Positions 6,039 to 7,034 of a stretch of 7,034 nucleotides of DNA are shown here, piece after piece. The translations under genes and the position numbers were made by a program. A model generated the notes under the pieces. It searched no databases. It had not been told where the DNA came from and was given only the letters and a program-made list of their open reading frames with translations. Numbering within the stretch: the stretch's first letter is position 1; every line of letters starts with the position of its first letter. This DNA comes from Caldifarciminota bacterium (GTDB taxonomy: Bacteria > Hydrothermota > Tepidihabitantia > Tepidihabitantales > Tepidihabitantaceae): NCBI GenBank assembly GCA_016935775.1, contig JAFGQF010000067.1, forward strand, positions 1-7,034, written 5' to 3'.

Positions 6039-6066
6039 ATCCTAGGAACCGCGCGCCGGCTGTCAA
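6039..6066 (-). promoter_or_regulatory. Predicted promoter of lgt (leaderless layout)
   Basis: On the minus strand a perfect TTGACA (6066-6061) is followed by 16 bases and TAGGAT (6044-6039, four of six). The ATG at 6032 follows after only AGGCAG. The TGA stop of the dCMP deaminase gene lies inside the -35 hexamer. The box is flanked by a 5-bp inverted repeat (CCGGC/GCCGG, about 6056-6071), which may be coincidental. Confidence 0.55.
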
Positions 6067-6530
6067 GCCGGTTCCGGGACGGTCCTCCTCACCGTGACCC
6101 CGGCCTCCTCAACCAGGCGCCGGGCGAACGCATCCGGGTACTCCTCGCCCACGACGAACTCCCGCACGCGGGCATTGATCAACATCTTTGCGCAGGTAAC
6201 GCAAGGCTCGTGAGTGCAGTACAGCGTCGCGCCCGCCACGTTGATCCCGAAGGTCGCGGCCTGGACCAGAGCGTTCTGCTCGGCGTGGATGCCCCGGCAT
6301 ATCTCGATTCGCTCGCCCGCCGGGATGCCGAGCTCGTCACGCAGACAGCCGGTCTCAAAGCAGTGCCGCATCCCTGCCGGCGCGCCATTATAGCCGGTGC
6401 ACAGCAGGCGCTTGTCGCGCACGAGCACCGCCCCAACGTGCCGCCGCAGACAGGTCGACCGGTCGGCTACCAGCCGGGCAATCGCCATGAAGTACTCGTC
6501 CCAGGACTTCCTGGGCGCCTCGGTCTGCAT
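6063..6530 (-). CDS. Zinc-dependent deoxycytidylate (dCMP) deaminase
   Basis: A 155-residue enzyme of the dCMP deaminase/ComEB type that converts dCMP to dUMP, the precursor of dTMP. Family signatures in order: W10-D-E-Y-F, TCLRRHVGAVLV (26-37), GYNGAPAGMRHC (46-57), GCLRDE (61-66), CRGIHAEQNAL (78-88) with H82 as zinc ligand and E84 as catalytic proton shuttle, and the second zinc motif TLYCTHEPCVTCAKMLINA (102-120) with C110 and C113. All catalytic residues are present. The ATG at 6530 was chosen: it lies two bases after the TGA of the upstream gene. A TTG at 6536, overlapping that stop as TTGA, would add only two residues. No promoter is evident directly upstream, so it is probably co-transcribed with the preceding secreted-protein gene, an odd functional pairing. 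Its stop lies in the lgt -35 box. The protein is cytoplasmic. Confidence 0.94.
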   Translation of the reverse strand: MQTEAPRKSWDEYFMAIARLVADRSTCLRRHVGAVLVRDKRLLCTGYNGAPAGMRHCFETGCLRDELGIPAGERIEICRGIHAEQNALVQAATFGINVAGATLYCTHEPCVTCAKMLINARVREFVVGEEYPDAFARRLVEEAGVTVRRTVPEPA

Positions 6531-6532
6531 CG

Positions 6533-7034
6533 TCAATGCAGCTTCACGGCCTTGCCGACGCTCGTACCGATGCCGTCATCGAGCCGCAGCCAGTAGACGC
6601 CGGCCGGCAGCTGCCGGCCTCCCGAGTCCCGGCCGTCCCAAGCAACCCGGTAGCGGCCCGCCGGGTGCAGGCCCGAAGCCAGCTCACGCACCCTCCGGCC
6701 GGACGGATCGAATACCGCCAACGTGACTATCCCGGACCGCGGCACGGCGTAGGCCACCAGCCCACGACGGGCAAACGGGTTGGCAAGCGCGCGCACCTCG
6801 AGCCGGGCGCGGGTTTCCATGCCACCATTCGGCTCGAACACGCCGGTCGGGTCCTGGGTGGCGTACTTGATTGCCCGGCCCGAGACCAGCGGCGCGCTGC
6901 CGCGGTGGTACGAGCCGTTGAACAGACACTGGATGGCCACGTTCCCGGTCGGATCCTGGATGCCGACGGTGTTGCTGACATAGTTGTTGGCCGTCAGGTA
7001 CTGGACCGTGAACTCGTTGTCGCCCGACGGCGTC
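6533..7034 (-). CDS. Secreted protein with beta-sandwich region and C-terminal FlgD-like sorting domain (5' partial)
   Basis: The frame is open to the right edge (first full codon at 7033), so the start is outside; 166 residues are visible. Residues about 1-60 (FTVQYLTANNYVSNTVGIQD, then AIQCLFNGSYHR and SGRAIKYATQD) have the T-V-G-I-x-D...I-Q-x-x-x-N-G...G-R-A-I-x-Y pattern common in extracellular beta-sandwich regions of multidomain secreted proteins, often peptidases. Residues about 75-166 are a FlgD-like Ig/sorting domain: RALANPFARRG, LAVFDPSGRRVRELASG, RVAWDGRDSGGR, LPAGVYWLRL and a short KAVKLH tail. It is similar in plan to the C-terminus of the gene at the left edge, which suggests a shared export or anchoring route. 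The catalytic or binding part, if any, lies off the window, so the function cannot be read here. It is followed two bases later by the dCMP deaminase ATG. Confidence 0.87.
   Translation of the reverse strand, partial: TPSGDNEFTVQYLTANNYVSNTVGIQDPTGNVAIQCLFNGSYHRGSAPLVSGRAIKYATQDPTGVFEPNGGMETRARLEVRALANPFARRGLVAYAVPRSGIVTLAVFDPSGRRVRELASGLHPAGRYRVAWDGRDSGGRQLPAGVYWLRLDDGIGTSVGKAVKLH

Noticed and set aside
6531..6536. TTG start of the dCMP deaminase gene overlapping the previous stop as TTGA
   Set aside because: It would add only two residues; ATG at 6530 is the stronger codon and also sits against the previous stop. The TTG cannot be fully excluded.
5211..6596. A 461-codon open frame on the plus strand
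   Set aside because: It lies antisense to lgt and the dCMP deaminase gene, both with complete family motifs. Its translation is low-complexity Arg/Glu/Pro/Gln-rich with no recognisable motif; long antisense frames are expected at this GC content.

Overview
The window is a compact, GC-rich bacterial chromosome segment with eight genes (six complete, one cut at each edge) and almost no spare DNA. I see no mobile element, CRISPR array, tRNA or rRNA, and no stretch above 100 bases without a gene. The two edge genes encode secreted proteins that end in FlgD-like Ig/sorting domains (pattern P-N-P...V-x-D-x-x-G-R-x-V-R...W-D-G...P-A-G-V-Y). This points to an uncultured, Gram-negative-type lineage rich in such proteins, such as candidate division WOR-3/Stahlbacteria, Eisenbacteria, Latescibacteria or relatives. 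That placement is an inference from protein style, not a phylogenetic result.

Layout, left to right. At 1-867 (+) is the end of a Kelch-like repeat protein with a C-terminal FlgD-like domain. It converges, across a perfect 11-bp GC hairpin at 887-914, on a leftward group (934-3179, minus): a lipoprotein-type ApbE flavin transferase, an AmmeMemoRadiSam-type radical SAM enzyme (AmrS) overlapping it by four bases (GTGA), and a small DUF4321-like membrane protein with its own promoter. At 3180-3261 is a divergent promoter region. From it runs a rightward, membrane-anchored M23/LytM peptidoglycan peptidase (3262-4596). Its 3' end overlaps by 50 bases the 3' end of comFC, the last gene of a second leftward group: secreted FlgD-domain protein (edge), dCMP deaminase, Lgt, ComFC.

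The genes are mostly cell-envelope and housekeeping functions. Lgt would lipidate lipoproteins such as the ApbE here. ApbE attaches FMN covalently to membrane redox proteins, though no Rnf/Nqr target gene lies in the window. The M23 peptidase acts on the cell wall. dCMP deaminase feeds dUMP/dTMP synthesis and ComFC is a phosphoribosyltransferase-fold protein linked to DNA uptake.

The most notable non-coding signal is a recurring promoter layout. Four genes have a recognisable -35/-10 pair (TTGATT, TTGACC, TTGCAC or TTGACA, 16-17 bases, then C-TATCAT, C-TATGAT or C-TAGGAT) whose -10 box ends only 5-11 bases before the start codon. This predicts transcripts with essentially no 5' leader. I found no convincing new defence, mobile or biosynthetic system. 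The main leads are this leaderless architecture, an ApbE lacking the usual motif lysine, and the apbE-amrS coupling.
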